Positions 52,260-64,000 are shown, numbered from the stretch's first letter. The stretch is 64,000 bases of DNA from Viscum album (GCA_963277665.1 OY728143.1:532428394-532492393), one strand, 5' to 3'. Translations and numbers: made by a program. The notes: a model not told the origin generated them from the sequence alone.

Positions 52260-52960
52260 GGTATTTGCCTCGTACACGAACCTCCAAAATCCATGAAACA
52301 AGAGTTTAACATGTCTTCATGAATCTCGATGGTTCGCTCTGTCTGACCATCCGTTTGAGGATGAAAAGATGTGATAAGGAATAGATGAGAACCAAATGCA
52401 TGTTGGGGACCTCTCTACACCATATAGGTAAATAAAGGATCTTGATAGTAAATGATCATCTTGGGGACTCCATGATGTCTCACCACCTCCTCTAGATATT
52501 TCCCCGACTAAAAATCCACTGAGCATGACTCATTGATTTCTATGAAGTGGGCCGATTTTGTTAAATGATCCACTTCCTCCCAAATTGAATTATGTCGTCC
52601 CTGAACTCGAGGAAAACGAGTAACAAATTCTATTTAGATGTCCTCCCACTTCCACTTAGGAACATCTAACAGCTGGAGCAGACCACTAGGAACATATTGT
52701 TTGACCTTCACCTTCTGGTAGACAAATCTCAAGAGACAAACTTGGAAACCACATACTTCACTGCAAGCCACCAAAACTGGCTCCTCAAGGCTTGGTACAT
52801 CTTTGTCACACCACGATGCACTGAAAAGGAGCACTATGTAACTCTCTAAAAACCATCTCATGCATCTTCAAAGGAACAAATATCCTTCCATGATCCAACA
52901 CTCAATGTTGTTCATCCCCATACCAACCATCTGGGGCCTCTCCACAAACTACTCGGTATC
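52260..52960 (-). pseudogene. Integrase pseudogene (element C)
   Basis: The core is recognisable on the minus strand. The PKWKWEDI, stop, IEFVTRFPRVQGR block stands where relatives have ISMDFVVGLP; its first catalytic Asp is Glu (codon complement at 52628-52630). YYQDPLFTYM stands where relatives have SDRDPRFTSRF; the second catalytic Asp is Tyr (52445-52447). SFHPQTDGQTERTIEI keeps the catalytic Glu (52337-52339). The codon distances, 61 and 36, are the same as in element B, which confirms the alignment. Two of three metal ligands are lost, so activity is excluded even without the stops. Confidence 0.82.
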
Positions 52961-53139
52961 TCTGGACCACCACCTCTAGATCCCCCAACTAGAACTCTAC
53001 ATCCTTCTTCACCAGAGATGACTACACCATCATCAGAAAAAGACACCCATTACCCCCAATTTCTCCCAAAAATAATATGTAAGTCTAACAGTTCTTCCCA
53101 TACTCTTCATGAGTCACCAGATTTAGGTAATTCATCACT

Positions 53140-53520
53140 ATGTGAATTCCAACATCATGCATCTTCTACAACATTCCCCTTTACAGGAGTATACAATATT
53201 TTGAAGTCACATTCCAGTAAGAACAGCATCAAACTATGCTGTTGTAAATTCAAGTCATGCTACGAGAAAACATACATTAGGCTATTATGGTCGTTGAAAA
53301 CCACAAAGCACTCACAAATGAGTTAATTTTTCCAAAAATTTAGAGCCAAAAATACGGATGGCAACTAAAGATCATGGGTGTAATAGTTATGTTCTTGGGG
53401 ACGTAACTTCCGAGACCCATAAGAAACAACTGATCTCTATTTCATCATAACACAACCTAACCATAGATGCAAAGTGTCAAAGAAAACATAAAAATGAAAT
53501 CCATGTACTTGAAGACAAGG
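53140..53520 (-). pseudogene. RNase H pseudogene (element C)
   Basis: The minus strand reads FVVFNDHNSLMYVFS, stop, HDLNLQQHSLML, then CDFKILYTPVKGNVVEDA. These match YTDHKSLKYLF, DLNLRQRRWLEL and DYDCDIHYHPGKANVVADAL in order. The final catalytic-region Asp block survives as VEDA. A plus-strand frame over 53018-53326 is a shadow of this region. Confidence 0.75.
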
Positions 53521-53599
53521 AAATAGAGCAGTTACTACCATTTCCATTAGGTAACTAAAATCTACCTGACACTGATTAGTCTATATTAATGTCTAATCC

Positions 53600-54345
53600 T
53601 TCTGATTCAAAGATTTAAGTGGAGTCACAACTTGGGAGAAATAGGCTACGATCCTCTCGTAGTAGCACACAAGACAGAGGAAACTTCGCACCTCTAACAC
53701 AGTCTTGGGGGCTCGCCAAAACACAACTACTTCTATATTCTATAGATCCATAGATACTACCCACAAATGGACCACATGCCCTATGAAACGGACTTCTCAA
53801 GCCCAAAACTCACACTTCAACAACATCCCAAATAGTGTATATTGAAGAAGAACTCAGAAAATGGCCTGTAGATTCTATTCATGCTCTTCATCAGATATGG
53901 AGTATATAAGAATGTCGTCGATGAAAACTACAACAAACTTGTCTAGTAACACCAAAAAACAGCAACCATCTATCCCATGAACACAGCTTATGAATTTTTC
54001 ATTCCAAACAGCATTACAACAAACTAAAAATTCCCTTGACATCAATGGAAAGTTGTCTCTAGGATATCCTTATCTTTCACATGCATCTGATGATATCCTG
54101 ACCACAATTATATATTTGAGAACCATCTTTCACCCTACAGTAGTTCTAATATATCATTAATCTATGGTAGTGGATAATGATTATTTATTTTGACTTTGTT
54201 TATGTGACGATAATCGACACACAAACACAAACTGTCATCATCCTTCTTTACGAACAAAACTGGTGCACCACCCGGTGACACACTCGGCCGATCAAAACTG
54301 CACTATAACAGAACATCAATATGTATATGTAGTTCTTGTTACATA
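53600..54345 (-). pseudogene. Reverse transcriptase pseudogene (element C)
   Basis: On the minus strand [21 protein letters not shown] begins near 54310, followed by [14 protein letters not shown]. In motif A, usually KIDLRSGYHQ, the Asp codon is a stop (NI, stop, LWSGYHQ; 54108-54110). The catalytic FIDDIL is intact, with GAC GAC at 53914-53919, followed by IYSISDEEHE. CEFWA, stop, EVRFIGHVV and VRSFLCLVCYYERIVAYFS (to about 53630) close the domain. Compared with element B, C kept the FIDD pair but lost motif A. Confidence 0.85.
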
Positions 54346-54599
54346 GAAGGGTCCATCATATATAGAGACCTAGATATAGGAGACGCTCCTGGTTGTAGCT
54401 CAATAAAAAACTTGATCTCCCATCGAGGGGGTACTACTACATCCACTTCTGGAAAGACATCTGGGTTCTCTTCTATGACCCTATAAAATTCCAACTATTG
54501 AACCTCTAACGAACTCATCATTATATCATCCATCATGGATTATAAAGATTAAACACTCCTATGACCCATAGGAGGGTCTCGCTCACCAACGAATACCAC

Positions 54600-54925
54600 T
54601 AGCTCTCCATCTGCGTCAGTGGACACAACTTTTCTCCTGAAGCATCCCATGATAGCCTGAATTGAATAGAACCAATCCATGCGAAGGATGAAATCATATG
54701 TTTTTATTCATAAACATAGTAAATCTCCTCGAGAGAGGTGCTTCCCCAACACTATCTCATAGTCTCTACAAATGTCAAACATGTCAGATCAACCTCTAAC
54801 TGGCGTACTCAACATGAAGGGCCCTGGAAGCCTCTCTACCTCATGTCTCAATGCATGGAAAAGGGTAGGTGATATGGAAGAGTGTGTCACTCCTGAAGAA
54901 AACAAGGCATACACCATGGTAGAAA
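54600..54925 (-). pseudogene. Aspartic protease pseudogene (element C)
   Basis: The minus strand reads MVYALFSSGVTHSSISPTLF near 54915-54860, where relatives have ALFDSGATHSFISP. The catalytic Asp is Ser (54897-54899), which abolishes the active site. Further on, YDFILRMDWFYSIQA (about 54690-54645) matches the C-terminal YDVILGMDWLS-YHA block, with Gly changed to Arg exactly as in element B. The domain is readable with only a few stops. Confidence 0.8.
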
Positions 54926-55224
54926 ACTAGAGAAGGTTACCCTGAGTGATTTCAAGCTCTCCTGATGTTGGAAACACCACTGCATGATATTCTCCATGAC
55001 CTCCTCCATGACCTCTCTAAACCTAATGAAGACCACGACCAAGGCCACAAACTACTCTATGTGGATGGGGAACATCACATGGTTTTACTCTACCTTCCCC
55101 ATTTACCCTATGCTAATCTGAAGCTGGTGTAACCTCATACAATTGCCTCAGCTGGAACTGCCACAACAGATGAACCTGGAGGAGAACACCTTGTGCATGA
55201 TGACTACTATGACATGTTGGTCAC

Positions 55225-56430
55225 TATTACTACTGATAACCCGGACGAACACAATGAAAAATTGTCTTTGATCCCTTGTCATAGTCATTAGAGCCACTAC
55301 CTCTTGAGAAACAAGATGCGGTGCACTGGGACCTACCCATGGATGAACGAAAACCCTTCTGCCCTAAAAACCGGGAACCCTAGACCACAACTCTGCTTTA
55401 TGAGGAATCATGATGACACATCTATCATGATGATCTGGTTCTAGAAAGTGTCTTATCGATGAACTCTTCCCTTTCCATCACCTCAATATCTATATTAAAC
55501 ATAAATGGGGTGACCTATTGGTGGATCTCTGGATGGAATGCCTCCCCAAATTTCGTCTCCATGGCTTCAACATCTGGAAACTGGTCTGAAGCATATTGTA
55601 AAAGGTTCCAAAAATTGATTCCAAACTCCCGCACACTGCATCACCCCTGGCAAAGGGTAAGATTCTTCTGGTGACTAGACAATTTCACAGTTGAATAACG
55701 AAACTCAACTCTAAACTTGTGTAAGAATTCCTTCAATTAGATTGATGACTCCTTACGATCCCTGAGGAACATGAAGAACCACTGCCTTGTTGTTCCAGGA
55801 AACATCGTCATAACCAAGGAAACCCAATTCTCCTTTAGAGCATAGATCTAATTGAAACCTATCTCAAAATCTTCCGACCATTCTACCATGACTGCATAAA
55901 AAACCGATCCCTTGTACTTATGCAAACTCCGGAACTGAAACTCTCAGAGTTTCCTCCTCCATGTGTCGTCATCATCAACCTATACCGTGCGGTGATATAC
56001 TATCATAACCTGATTGACATCATCTATGTGATCCTAATTAGGACATCGATCTGGAGATTTACCTATAAAATGAAGAACATTAAGATCACCTAAACCTAGA
56101 TTACAGATGACACGACATTAATTAGTTTATTGTTTTCAATTATTCAATTTAGGTTAACATATCACATTGTCTATCCATTCAAACACATGCACAAAGAAGA
56201 ATGAGGCATGGTCCTTTCCTAGGTCTCAACCCTACAACTAGTATCAACTCGTTTAGTAGCCATTGTAAACTTAATGGTTCATATATCGGATCATAGGTGG
56301 CCCTAACGCCTATGTCTCATTCGTTCTCTAGTATTTACATCACTTGCTATACTAGACTGACATCATTGACATAACAACCAATGATTCCTATCCAGTTCCA
56401 AACACCGATCTCTATCCTATCCTGCAACCA
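55225..56430 (-). pseudogene. gag: gag pseudogene (element C)
   Basis: The capsid-type gag domain is clear on the minus strand between about 55830 and 55490: KEFLHKFRVEFRYSTVKLSS, LTLCQG, CSVREFGINFWNLLQYASDQ, FPDVEAMETKFGEAFHPEIH. It has stops at places where relatives have Trp, Asp or Gln. A zinc-knuckle relic, FHCVRPGYQ followed by a stop, lies near 55235-55262 in place of C-F-HCG-PGH. The start codon near the primer site could not be fixed. It encoded the particle protein of the element. Confidence 0.75.
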
Positions 56431-56432
56431 GG

Positions 56433-56444
56433 CCTCTGATACCA
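56433..56444 (-). promoter_or_regulatory. Primer binding site, initiator tRNA-Met type (element C)
   Basis: On the minus strand TGGTATCAGAGG matches the plant initiator-Met site TGGTATCAGAGC at 11 of 12 positions. It lies seven bases downstream of the LTR end GGGGGTCA. It fixes the element's orientation. Confidence 0.88.
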
Positions 56445-56845
56445 CTCAAAATGACCCCCTCCCCACTAGGTGTACCTCTTTTAGGCTAGGAATGTGATAT
56501 GGGAGATAATGACCCATGAGTCCCACCTCCTGTAGGACCCGGGATGGTGAATAGCACCAAGGGTATAGTAAACACATAGATAAGATGAATTGCCTCTAAA
56601 GTATCAGATGTGAAAGAGAGAGATAAGATAGACATCAACCAAATCTAACTCAGATATAAATATAAATGAAAACCCATGTTCCCATATGTAATGTCATACA
56701 AAACTACTACAATAGGAAGGGGAAACATCAAGTTTCCAAAAGAATGTAAAAACAGCAGAAACCACAAGCCCGAACGGGTCCTGCATCCTGAAGATAGTTG
56801 AAACTAGATTGATCTCAAACCTACTCCATGTGACCTGAAAAAATA

Positions 56846-56853
56846 TTTATATA
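56846..56853 (-). promoter_or_regulatory. TATA box of element C 5' LTR
   Basis: GTATATAAA on the minus strand, 394 bp before the LTR end, matches the box in the other LTR. This copy would have driven the genomic transcript. Confidence 0.55.
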
Positions 56854-57604
56854 CCCATAGTGTGAGTGTAACAGTATACTAAGTAGGATCCTCCTCGGGG
56901 CCTCCCGTGGAAAATTAATAAATGCTTGATAAAGTACAGTGAACAACAAGTGAAACTTACTCATCACCTAAATAGGTATACTATGTTCGCAACAACACCA
57001 TTGCTACCCTCACCATGTTACTCAATCTAGAGTATATAATATATAAAAAATATCAAGTGTACCCTAATACTTCATCCCCACTAGTTTTCCACTTCGATAA
57101 AATGTCACATGTCCTAAGCATCTCTCTCCAAAAATGCATTTCCCATGGACAACTGGGTGGAGCACCAGAACATGCACCTCATGCAACCACACCACCACAT
57201 CCACACATGAATGAAACCAGGTAGTTTCTGGGAGCCACCACAACTAACATAATGTGTATCATACATCGGGTATTAAACCACATTCCATTATATCCTATAC
57301 ACTAAGAGAGGATCCTAAAGCCATGAAATCCTATACACGTTACACATATAGTTTTGAATAGATAAAAACATCAAGAATATATGTGGGTTAATAAGAACAA
57401 ACCATTACAGCCCTCTAAACACATATATGGGGAAATCTAACTGATTTTCCTACCAGCACTAGTAAATAACATGAGAATATATTAGGGAAATATGATGTAG
57501 TCAGCCATCCATCCTATCACCAGAATTTTGGGGAAAACACCTGCCTAGACTCAAAATTCTTGGGGTGTCAGTTTCCCTATGTGATGGGGTGGAGTAGCGT
57601 ATAG

Positions 57605-58035
57605 AAACACAAAATTTACAGAATATAATATAGCTCAAAACCACACTGTGGGAATAATCAAGTCGTAGGCAGAACTGTAGCTATTGTCTCTCAGACTCCC
57701 GTCTACCACTTCGTAGACTAGGTATCCTATGATAAAAAAACCTTTTAATGAGCATAATTACATTACTTGATTGCCATTTTATTAGTTTCACTTTATGTTA
57801 ATTAACTATTTAAACATAAATTTACCATAAATAATTCCACAATAAATCTAATTAGCATCACACCCAAAGTCCATTGTCCCTTTAAATTGTTTCCTCAGCA
57901 TTGCATCCCAACAAGCTCCAACCCCTTGGGTAAACATCATTTATTAAATCATTTATTAACAAACATTATAACATTACCCTATTACCAGTCATTATAGAAA
58001 AAAATTATAAGCTACTAAACACAAGGGGGATCAAT
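57605..58035. other. Segment present only in the 5' LTR of element C
   Basis: Flanking sequence aligns with the 3' LTR at about 48855-48900 (CTTGGGTGTC on one side, AGATGAACT on the other), but these roughly 430 bp have no counterpart. It is an insertion here or a deletion there. I see no clear terminal repeats or coding sequence in it. Confidence 0.5.
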
Positions 58036-59524
58036 ACTATGATTAGATGAACTTCCTATCGAGTCATTTTATCCTATAGAAAGAGTGTATTCTCATCCTC
58101 CCATTTATTAGCTATACACGGAAATCAGATGGCATACCCTACATATATCTACCCCCTTCGGTATAATGGTAATTAGGACCAACTACCTTGAGCAGTGGGG
58201 AAAGTAATGCTGATATACTACCAATAATAATCAATAAGAATCCAAACATTCACATCCAACCCATTTTATCATCCCTGGTTTCCTCCCCAACACACACATG
58301 TATAACCAGATGCATCTGCCACTCTAGGCGTCAACTGCTACCACAACCCATATGCATCCATGCCCCCACATATCACAATATCCATCCAGGCTCATACCAC
58401 AATACAAGTAGTAGGAATAAAAACATCATATCCAAAGGTCCCTTGGCCCTTAAACAAGCATTAGTGTAATTCACAACCCTAAAAGGAATTATCATTAATC
58501 AATGAACTAGTTCATTAATCTATCTTGGATTAACGGATTTATTATTTATAGGTTAAAAAATTAGGAAACCTAATATGTAACCAATCAAAAATTATTAAAC
58601 ATTTTTATAGTACTAATTTGTTTCACATAAAATTACAACAAGAAGAATCAGATTCATTTACATACCTCTTTATCTTTATGCAAACAATTATCAATTTATT
58701 CCTGCTTTACGTTATTTACCAATATCTATCATGAATCAAAAAATAAATGAATGCATGCATAGATATCACAATATCTAGTAAAACAAGTGGCAATAACATA
58801 TGATATTGTTCAATTAAGTTATCCAGTTCAAATATTTATTATGCCATTTCCATTTTGATCCACTAAGATAAAACATACTAACTTTATAGTTTCATATAAA
58901 AGTAAAGAGAAGTAATGGATCCCCTACCTCAAACGCTTTGAGACATTATTTATACAAGAATGAGCCACACAATGAGTTATGATCTCCTACTCTACGAAAA
59001 CCATATCCACCCGAGGATGCATAGACACCAACACATCATCCAACATCCCAGAAACAACCATTAAGAACATGTAAGTAAAAGTCAATAAAAATGGAAGGGG
59101 GAGAGAATGAGATGAAATGTAAATAATAATGATGTATCATACCATATATTGAATCCTGATCGATATTTCTTGGATGGATCAAAACAAATCAGATCAAATC
59201 CTAGGAAGAATGATTTATTACATAACTCCTACTTGACAAAATTGAATGTTCGAGCATCTCACATGCAAGAACATGGAGAAAAAACTAGGGAGGAAGATAT
59301 CTCGTTCATTTAGAAAATTTAATAGAGTAGTGGTTTAAGATACACTGGGTTTTCCATTGAAAGTGTATCACATTAAACCACACAGTTTGACCATGTAAAA
59401 ACATCTCGAGCCGTAGGAAAAATTAATATCGGACTTATGACCTTTGAATCATCCATAGAGTCCTTAAAAGAGGCTTTAAATGAATTTTACATAAAAGGAA
59501 ACATTAAAGGGTCAAACTGTAGGA

Positions 59525-59875
59525 AGATAGAAACACTATTCATGGTCTCAAAATTTGGCCACAGAAAACAATATTCATGAACCTCACCTTTGGAAACGCA
59601 CCGGTCTGGAAACACTGTTCATGAACTCAAAATTTACCAAAGGAAAAAGGTCACTGGTGGAACCTCATCATTATGGAAACACTATTATTGAACTGAAAAT
59701 TTGGCAAAGGAAAAAGGTCACTGTTTGAGCCTCAGTGTTTGGGGAACATTGTTCATGAACTCCAAATTTGGCAAATGAAAAAAGGTCACCACTAAGAACA
59801 CACCGTTCTGGAAACACTATTCATGAACTCAAAATTTGGAAAAGGAAAAAGGTCGTCGTTGAAACCTCATTGTTG
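59525..59875 (-). repeat. 67-bp tandem array in U3 of element C, 5' LTR copy
   Basis: Landmark words recur at about 59545, 59624, 59691, 59758 and 59826, with spacings 79, 67, 67 and 68 bp. This repeats the pattern of the other LTR, including the longer first spacing, with one unit fewer. Confidence 0.82.
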
Positions 59876-59884
59876 AAACCACAC

Positions 59885-60385
59885 CATAACATTTTTTAGA
59901 GAATGTTACCAATGACACTGTTCACCTAGGGCTACTGATGCACTATTCACATATGGTCACTATTTAATAGATCACATAAGGTTACCAATGATACTATTAA
60001 TAGAAGGTCACTAATGACGATGTCACAAAAGGTCACCGATGTCACTGTCCACATAATGTCACTGTTTCACTGTTCACATAAGGGTACAAATTAAACTATT
60101 CATAGAAGGTCACTAATGACACAGTTTACATAAGGTCACCAATGTCGCAGTTTTCATAGGGTCACCGTTGCACAGTTCAGATAAGGTTACAGATGACAGT
60201 GTTCATAGAAGGTCATTGATGTCACTGTTCACGTATGGTCACCGATGTCACTATTCACATATGGTCACCATTTCATTATTCACATAAGGTTACCGATGAA
60301 ACAATTCATAGAAGGTTATCGATGCACTATTCTAAATGGTCTACTGTTGGAACTATTCACTGATGGAACTATTCATAGAAGTGGA
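59885..60385 (-). repeat. 26-bp tandem array in U3 of element C, 5' LTR copy
   Basis: Degenerate units built on CACTATTCACATAAGGTCAC repeat about every 26 bp up to the last AACTATTCATAGAAGTGG. The array corresponds to 50805-51300 in the 3' LTR. Confidence 0.82.
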
Positions 60386-60485
60386 AATTTGGCAACATGT
60401 GGTGGATAAGTCACCTTGACCTCCTGAATCACCTCATACACCTGATTTTCTAAAAGGAATCGACCGAAGTGGTCAGGCCATGACA

Positions 60486-63400
60486 AAAATATTTTTCCAA
60501 AATAGAGAACAATAGTGGGATTCGAAAATATGGACATTGAAGAGAAAACAAACACACACATACTAAAATTGTTTAATAAGTAATATTCTATGGAGAATGT
60601 TAATGTCCAAAAATCCATTAATATGTGATTTGTAAAATGTCCATAAATATATGTATAATGAAATTATTCTGAATTTTTTAATTGTACTTTTCATTGTTTT
60701 GAAGAATTAATTTACCATATTGATAGTTACCATTAAGAAATTTTCATACCTGATATATATAATTTTACCTTTCTAGCCTTCCTCCAAATGATGTTTATTA
60801 ATGAAGAAATTTTTTCCAATGAAATAATAAAAATAACTTATCATTGATCAAAAGATTCATAAAATAATTGAAATGAATTTATGAATTGAATTCATATTTA
60901 TAAAAACTGAATTGGTTTTCCCCAATTATTAAATACAATAATACAATTTATAAAACTATAAAATTATCCCCCAATTCTCAACATTATCCATTCAATAAAT
61001 AATTTACCATAATTATCCTCCAAAATATTTGATACCAAAATCAAAAGTCTAATATTTATATTACTTAGTCATATATTTATCCATAGAAAATATTATATTG
61101 ATCTTAATGGAATATAACAAACATGTGAGCTCACATTTCATATATTCTATTAATATATCCAAATGAATTTAATGAATAAATAAACTCAACGAAAACTACA
61201 CCAAATCTCAAAATTATCCACACTCTTCTTCCTTATATATATATATATATATTAATTGAATAAAAAAATTAAATACTCATTATCACCATATAATTAAATA
61301 AGTATCAAATTTAATAGAATATAATGTTATCATATATACATCATCAATTTGAATCATTTATATATCCCAACTATAAATTATTAACAAAAAAAGAAAATAT
61401 ATTAACTAATATTACTCTATAATTCATTTATGCTACAAACAATAATGTTACCAATAAATAACTTTTCTATTAATCAATACCATTCAATAAATTATTTGAA
61501 ATCCATAATAAAAACATTTATAGAAAAATCCTTTTATTTTTCATTATTATATTTACCAAAATATATTTAATAAAAATATTCAACTTCATACTTCTTGAAA
61601 TCATAATACAAAAACACTCCAATCATTCCACATTGATTATATGAATAGAATATGCATGCCCTTATTCCATTAGATTCTAATGTGGTAAATTACCTTCACA
61701 AATAGGATATGGGTTTGAATTATTCCCCACCTTATAACATCTAAATCATTAGATATTAGGGGATTCAGTATTTTTAATTTATTCATGTTACTTACTTAAC
61801 AGTTATCATTACATAAAAATAATTTATTCCCATGAATAACATATAATGGTTTTCATTTTCATAATTATCACAATGTTTTTGGTTTAAAAGTTCTCTTAAT
61901 TTTTTATTCTTCGCATTTTCCTATATTCATAGTCCCGCTTTTCTTAACATGGATTTTTTGAAAATATATGGGCCAGGTTTATCAATTTGACCCTAACAAA
62001 TATTTTTACCATATGATAACATAATGAAACATATGGGAGACAAGTTCTATTCATATTCTTATTTTAAACCCATCAATTAAACCATCACCCGTGAATTTTG
62101 GATTATGTATGTAGTCCATATAATGTCTTGTTAATCCTGTGAAATTTCCCTCATACTCAGAACCACATTCATTACCCATACAACATATATTGATAAATCA
62201 CTTTTTCACATCTTCTCATTTATCATGAGGGATGTATTAGTCAATTAGTAACACCTTTAAAGTTACCCATTCCATTTTATCTATTTGATCAACATATTTT
62301 GTTTTTTGATTAAGTGAACTTCAAAGATTGGAATCTATATTAAATTAAATAACTAATATAATTACCATTTCATATTCATTACATACTAATTATATGATAA
62401 TCATTTGAATGTAATTAATCTAATGTTCAAATACCAACGCCCTATTATTCTGAAATGTTTTGGGAGATTTCGTCACATTAATAGATCCATTATCAGTGAA
62501 TCTTGGTATAGAACAATATGATTACACATTCAATAATGGTTATAAAATATAACAGAAATATGAATACCTAATATAGACATGATATACAAACTTATGTTAA
62601 GAACAATGTTTGTATTATGTTTAGCGATGTCTCAACACTCTTTGTGGATTTTGCTACCCTTTTTTATATTAGGATTGATTAGTAAGTAATTATGCACATA
62701 AAAATTGATAACAATCATCATGAATATTCAGTAATAAATAAAAAATCCCTCTAATGGTAAATATTCAAAAAAAACATATTGGGTTATCGAATATTTCTTG
62801 ATAGATTTGTAAATTTAAAATTTGGTTACAATGATTTCTAAAATACATTATTTTGTTCCTATAATAAATACACGAACTCATGTATCCTAGATCCATTTAT
62901 TACATTGTCACATTTGTATAAGATATAATTAATCCAATTTCAATGGATAGATAATTTTTTTTTCATTAAAAAATTTGATTAATAAAATATTTCATTTAAT
63001 TAAAAAAATATAAATTATATTTCTTAACAAAATAATTCATCATTAAAATTTTATAAAAAATAATTCTTCATATCTTGGGGAAATGAATGATAATAATGGG
63101 TTAGATTAGATTCACATTACAAATTTTATACAACAAATTATATCATTAATCAATAATGGGTAATCAATATTTCATCATAAATATCTTGAATAAAATTCCA
63201 ATTAATCAAAAAAAAAGATAAAAATTGAATCTATATATAATATCAATTCATGTACTATCATGAATAATGATAATAAATATGTTATAAATCTTTATAATGA
63301 TTAATATTGGGTGTAATGTTCTTAGAAATTAGGATATATATATATATATAGTCAACCCCTGTAACACTGATAGTTTAATCGAATGTTTAGTAGACAATAA

Positions 63401-64000
63401 TGTATCATCTAAATTGGATTAATATTTCATCTCATGAGACTATCAAGGCAATGGGGGGATATATAATTGTTCAACCCGCCCATAAAATGAAATCCAGTTC
63501 ATTAAAAAAAATAAACGATTAATCTAATTCAGAAATGATTTTTATTGTTAATAAATGACTATATTAAATAATGTATAAAAAATATTATTATTTACGTTGT
63601 AATTCAAATTAAATTTGAGGTAAAATAGAATTAGTAAAAATGAAATATTCTTCAGAAATAATCATTCCCATGATATAATTAATATGGATATTTTAGAGAA
63701 ATGTAATTTATTACGATAAAAAGAAATTTATTTTTTTAGGAGAATGAAATTTTTTAAAAAATTAATCAAGATATGATATATGAATTTTTGAAAAGTCATT
63801 TTCCTTAAAAAAGGAAATATTTAAACATTATAACAAAAATAGTACTAAATAATTCCCAATAAGTTTTTATAATGAAATTTGATAAATCTTTAAAATATTC
63901 TTGGTTAGTCTAGTAGGTGTAAAATGGTAAAGGTAGTAGGATTCTCTTTTATTGATGAATAAATAATAGAGAAAACATTCCTTTTGAAATTTTATAAAAA
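60486..64000. other. AT-rich spacer without recognisable genes
   Basis: Nothing coding is supported on either strand. It holds AT dinucleotide runs at 61234-61252 and 63334-63350 and otherwise resembles the other spacers. The minus-strand frame at 60373-60618 crosses the LTR edge and is a chance frame. Confidence 0.6.

Larger units (their letters stand above)
47748..60485 (-). mobile_element. Element C: Ty3/gypsy LTR retrotransposon, minus strand
   Basis: The element reads right to left: 5' LTR (56452-60485), primer site (56433-56444), gag-pol (about 51600-56430), a CTCGAGGACGAGAATG box typical of the end of gypsy pol, and 3' LTR (47748-51397). Gag-pol is broken throughout, yet the domain order is clear. 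The two LTRs match along their length but differ far more than those of element B, and the 5' LTR carries an extra segment of about 430 bp. The outer boundary on the left is uncertain by about 5 bp, so the target duplication is unresolved: AAAAT at 47738-47742 and 60486-60490 is possible but low in information. U3 has tandem arrays absent from element B, so it is a different family. Confidence 0.9.
56452..60485 (-). repeat. 5' LTR of element C (about 4034 bp)
   Basis: On the minus strand it starts TGTCATGGCCTGACC at 60485 and ends GGGGGTCA at 56452. It is about 380 bp longer than the 3' LTR, mostly because of a segment at about 57605-58035 with no counterpart there. In U3 it has both tandem arrays; the TATA box is at 56846-56853. 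Confidence 0.85.

Noticed and set aside
52317..52861. Two minus-strand frames of 69 and 75 codons as separate genes
   Set aside because: They are alternative-frame pieces over the integrase of element C; the catalytic residues align in another frame with correct D-60-D-35-E spacing.
53018..53326. 102-codon plus-strand frame
   Set aside because: It lies antisense over the RNase H relic of element C, whose minus-strand reading matches the family block by block.
61234..63350. AT dinucleotide runs as regulatory sites
   Set aside because: Simple microsatellites are common in such DNA, and nothing beside them looks transcribed.

Overview
The window looks like plant nuclear intergenic DNA. It is strongly A+T-rich, has no bacterial gene layout, and I found no intact host gene and no convincing rRNA or tRNA gene. 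What can be recognised is decayed Ty3/gypsy LTR retrotransposons, each carrying frameshifts and many stop codons. The gag-pol order (gag, protease, RT, RNase H, integrase, C-terminal chromodomain-like tail), primer sites matching initiator tRNA-Met and very long LTRs suggest chromoviruses of the Tekay/Del type. That fits a large-genome plant; the species cannot be read from the sequence.

Layout. Element A (1 to about 3480, plus strand) is the 3' part of a very degraded gag-pol; its 5' end lies outside the window and its 3' LTR is not resolved. About 3481-7010 is moderately AT-rich and may hold its LTR; 7011-13609 is an AT-rich spacer. Element B (13615-25888, plus) is structurally complete: 5-bp target duplication GATAA, two LTRs of about 3.81 kb, primer site, broken gag-pol and polypurine tract. 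25894-47747 is a 22-kb AT desert with one probable, extremely degraded RT relic near 33 kb and two G-richer islets. Element C (about 47748-60485, minus) has two long LTRs with tandem arrays in U3, an 11/12 primer site and a broken gag-pol. 60486-64000 is AT-rich spacer.

How the parts relate. In each element the LTRs supplied promoter and ends, and gag-pol supplied capsid, protease, RT/RNase H and integrase. None can work now, and each has its own active-site damage: A lost both RT aspartates of the FIDD box; B has FIND instead of FIDD and a damaged protease motif; C lost the protease aspartate, the first RT aspartate and two of three integrase acids. Element B is the youngest by LTR similarity (hand-counted 7-12% LTR difference in two short samples); C LTRs differ far more.

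The least ordinary observations are the roughly 2.15-kb R-U5 leader in B with a 66-codon frame open in both LTRs, the 67-bp and 26-bp arrays in C U3, a TGAATAGTGACA core shared in sense orientation by the U3s of B and C, and a 14-bp word repeated at both internal junctions of C. I did not find a convincing new biological system.
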